Assembly: GCA_021372695.1 (NCBI GenBank)
Contig: JAJFTY010000184.1
Span: 1 to 14,504, forward strand
Source of the DNA: Deltaproteobacteria bacterium
Lineage (GTDB): Bacteria; Desulfobacterota; Syntrophia; Syntrophales; UBA5619
Direction: 5' to 3'
Length of the DNA: 14,504 nt
Shown here: positions 12,590-14,504 of the stretch, piece after piece
How positions within the stretch are numbered: position 1 is the stretch's first letter
Layout of the letters: every line of letters starts with the position of its first letter
Notes under the pieces: model-generated
Seen by the model: the letters and a program-made list of their open reading frames with translations, nothing else
Databases searched by the model: none
Told to the model about the DNA's origin: nothing
Program-made: the position numbers and the translations under genes

Positions 12590-12604
12590 AAAGAGAGTTT
12601 CGAA

Positions 12605-12910
12605 GATCGCACTCATTTCTGATTGACTGACCACCACTTCAAACTAAGTCATAACCTGGTGGAGGGTGCCTTCGAGCGTTTCGTGGGTGATCAGCCGCTG
12701 CAGATCCCTGACCTTTCTGAAATGTCCTTTGCGTAGGCGATCCCGATGGAATTCCCATCATCCCTCCTCATTTTCTTCAGGCAGGGCAGGGGGCGATAAC
12801 TGGTGCCGCCCCTGGGATAGGACAACTGCACCATCACGTGAGGGCCTGCCTGGCGCCAATCTCGGGTGTATTGCCCGGGCTAGCCCGGCAAGAGACTCCG
12901 GCCCGACAGA
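12605..12910 (-). pseudogene. Degenerate coding remnant (unidentified)
   Basis: This 306-base stretch between the DUF6599-like gene and the right-end gene contains no intact gene. On the minus strand one frame reads PGQYTRDWRQAGPHVMVQLS, then YPRGGTSYRPLPCLKKMRRD and DGNSIGIAYAKDISE before stopping. A second frame continues with KVRDLQRLITHETLEGTLHQ, then VMT and a stop at about 12645. Together they look like one protein end broken by a frameshift, with an in-frame TAG at 12880-12882 upstream. The family is not recognised. A 14-bp perfect palindrome, CCGGGCTAGCCCGG (12875-12888), lies 22 bases from the stop of the right-end gene. The assignment as a pseudogene is tentative. Confidence 0.3.
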
Positions 12911-14410
12911 CTACACTATTATCCTACCCACACCTAGAAACCTACACTCCTCGATAGATTGTTCCTCATCTGTACTGTACCTGCGAATTTTATGAGTAGT
13001 CCTCATCACATATCCAAGTCTAAAACCGATCTCGCTTAGATAGTCATTCAAATAACTGGTATCAATCTCAATGAAGGTACCATGTGGCGCTTCCAGATCC
13101 ATCCGATCCTGAATACCCTCAGTCCAGTCTTGGCTACAGGCAACCAAATTGCCCTGTTTATAATAACCTAATCCGCTATCGTCCAGTCTCATCACATTCT
13201 GATCCGATACCGGCCTGAATAGAAGCATGTGCGGATGATTTCCTCTGAACCATTGCCACAAGCTGATTGCGGAATGCCTGATGGGCGCTATCAATGGATA
13301 AATTGTCATATCGTCAATTGCTTCAGGTCTTGTTTGACTTGGCAAGTATTGATCAGGACATTCCAGCACATTGAACGGCCTTCGAAGCATTCTGGCTACG
13401 GTAAACAGGGACGTTTGATCAAGTATCTTCCTCGCAACAACTTCGGCGTCAGGGATATTCGACCCGTTTATCTTATAAGCAAATGCAGCTAAATCTATTG
13501 ATGTATCCGGGACTCCTTCCCTCCATCCTTTTTGCGGTTCAGCAGTTCCGTTGACGCCCAGTATCGTAGTCTCTCCGTTCCTTCGCATAAGGGCTTCAAC
13601 CTCATCATACGGAAATGCAAATTTGACAATCTCTTTCGTGTACGATTCTTTTCCGGTCTCATGCTTTACTCTCGGCCACCATGCGGGAGCTCTGTTCGTC
13701 CTAATCTTCCAAAAAGATAATTCAACGGGCAGCGTCGCCAATGCGTAACTATGGTACATATCAATTTCTAGGAGATCGTTGTCAAAAAAGTGTTGTACCG
13801 TCCGGAGGAAAGCTGACCTATATACCTCACTCAATTTTGTGGACATGCCGAGCATTCTTGGAGGCCGGTATCCCAGAAAATTCATTGCATCGCCAACCTG
13901 CTCTTCAATGGCCAGCTCGCCAGCGATCTTCTGTGAATTGAAGGCCCAATATCTGGAAAAGTCCACGCCGGTGGCGTCTCCTATTTTGGTTGACCGCTCA
14001 CTATACGCTGGCGCAAGAAATCCTCGGATATGTTTAGTGAAGAACTTATGAGGCTCATAATCGGCGGGAGGGATTAAGACGGGCCGTCTGCTAGGCTTGA
14101 ATTCTGCCTCTTGATTAAGCAGATATGATATTTCATGGGCGAGTATTTCTATTACAATAGAACTAAACGGTATGGCGCTTAACACGGCCGATAAATCCAC
14201 ATACGTGGACAGTCCGTCCTTCCTTTCCAAAGCCTTAATGACTGGCAGAAGAGCAACAGCAATGAGGCTCTCAAGTTTTTGATCTTTCAAGAAAGCCAAA
14301 TACCGGTCAAATAATCTCTGGCGATCTTCCCCGCAATTCAGTAGTTCAGCAACAGCATAGGCGGCCCTCTCTCTCACCAAAGGGCTCGGCCAGAATAGTC
14401 TTTGAAGCAA
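12911..14410 (-). CDS. Unrecognised large protein, probably the C-terminal part of a bigger gene
   Basis: A 499-residue open frame on the minus strand, clearly lower in GC and different in codon use from the left half. The N-terminal 60-70 residues look like a HEAT/armadillo-type alpha-helical repeat (LFWPSPLVRERAAYAVAELL; LIAVALLPVIKALER). A long middle region follows (PSRRPVLIPPADYEPHKFFT; FLAPAYSERSTKIGDATGVD; DFSRYWAFNSQKIAGELAIE; ELSFWKIRTNRAPAWWPRV). The C-terminal domain seems beta-rich (MDLEAPHGTFIEIDTSYLND, then YLSEIGFRLGYVMRTT). The only start is TTG at 14410, without ribosome binding site; the frame stays open to a TAA at 14489-14491. A different frame is open from 14504 to a TAA at 14433-14435. 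It is therefore likely that the 5' part lies beyond the window or that a frameshift interrupts the gene. Function unknown; a defence-type or STAND-like protein is possible, not shown. Confidence 0.6.
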   Translation of the reverse strand: MLQRLFWPSPLVRERAAYAVAELLNCGEDRQRLFDRYLAFLKDQKLESLIAVALLPVIKALERKDGLSTYVDLSAVLSAIPFSSIVIEILAHEISYLLNQEAEFKPSRRPVLIPPADYEPHKFFTKHIRGFLAPAYSERSTKIGDATGVDFSRYWAFNSQKIAGELAIEEQVGDAMNFLGYRPPRMLGMSTKLSEVYRSAFLRTVQHFFDNDLLEIDMYHSYALATLPVELSFWKIRTNRAPAWWPRVKHETGKESYTKEIVKFAFPYDEVEALMRRNGETTILGVNGTAEPQKGWREGVPDTSIDLAAFAYKINGSNIPDAEVVARKILDQTSLFTVARMLRRPFNVLECPDQYLPSQTRPEAIDDMTIYPLIAPIRHSAISLWQWFRGNHPHMLLFRPVSDQNVMRLDDSGLGYYKQGNLVACSQDWTEGIQDRMDLEAPHGTFIEIDTSYLNDYLSEIGFRLGYVMRTTHKIRRYSTDEEQSIEECRFLGVGRIIV

Positions 14411-14432
14411 TATATCGAATTGGTTGTAAAAG

Positions 14433-14504
14433 TTAGGGACTCGCCCTACAGTTGTTGAAGGAAAAATGGCAGTCAGTCTCCTCTTCGGTTAAGATGTTTT
14501 TGCC
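14433..14504 (-). other. Partial open frame at right edge
   Basis: Twenty-three codons (KNILTEEETDCHFSFNNC, ending RASP) run from the window edge to TAA at 14433-14435, 23 bases before the TTG at which the adjacent 499-residue frame could begin. It is either the end of an upstream gene or the earlier part of the same gene in another frame. Confidence 0.35.

Noticed and set aside
12666..12995. 109-codon plus-strand frame in the gap before the right-end gene
   Set aside because: Ser/Arg-rich shadow-like translation without ribosome binding site; it crosses into the end of the minus-strand gene.
1..14504. tRNA or rRNA genes
   Set aside because: No cloverleaf with a GTTCRA-type T arm and CCA-adjacent stem, and no rRNA-like conserved stretch, was recognised on reading through; short or unusual RNAs could still be missed.

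Overview
The window reads as chromosomal DNA from a GC-rich Gram-negative anaerobe or facultative anaerobe, most likely a Desulfobacterota (deltaproteobacterium-like) lineage. The clues are a PEP-CTERM surface protein behind a sigma-54-type promoter, a Tat-exported ferredoxin-fused aldo/keto reductase, a DUF6599-like protein, and dispersed palindromes of the CCGGCTTTCGCCGG type. The lineage is an inference; no rRNA or marker gene is present.

Left part (1-5251, GC-rich): a minus-strand ABC uptake pair, a substrate-binding protein followed by an FbpB-type double permease that runs off the left edge. The binding-protein gene has its own sigma-70 promoter and a roughly 134-nt leader. That leader carries a convincing intrinsic terminator just before the ribosome binding site and an upstream segment able to pair with it, so it looks like an attenuator or riboswitch. 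Upstream lie a flavin-binding NimA-like protein and a TrpF-like TIM barrel lacking the catalytic cysteine of true TrpF. Divergent to these is a 4-hydroxy-2-oxoglutarate-aldolase-like member of the DapA family. The two divergent promoters flank a 9-bp inverted repeat suited to be a shared operator.

Middle part (5252-7161): an AT-rich stretch of about 375 bases leads to an orphan PEP-CTERM protein preceded by a well-spaced -24/-12 promoter and followed by a strong terminator. Facing it is a small two-gene operon, a 61-aa uncharacterised protein translationally coupled (ATGA overlap) to a YbgC-type acyl-CoA thioesterase. It is driven by a near-consensus promoter and is divergent from dinB.

Right-middle part (7162-12589): DNA polymerase IV with a C-terminal clamp-binding motif, a small 80-aa protein, a YheU/UPF0270 protein, a cytosolic aldo/keto reductase, a Tat-exported aldo/keto reductase with two Cys clusters, and a secreted DUF6599-like protein. 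At least four copies of a palindromic repeat family sit between these genes. One copy is bounded by about 20-bp terminal inverted repeats and looks like a MITE; it seems to supply the ribosome binding site of the DUF6599-like gene.

Right end (12590-14504): a degraded coding remnant, then a clearly lower-GC minus-strand gene encoding about 500 residues of an unrecognised protein with a HEAT-like start. It has no convincing start codon or ribosome binding site and a second open frame just upstream. It is either the C-terminal part of a larger protein interrupted by a frameshift or a gene truncated in this window. This end looks like the edge of an acquired island and is the most likely place for an undescribed system, but most of it lies outside the window.
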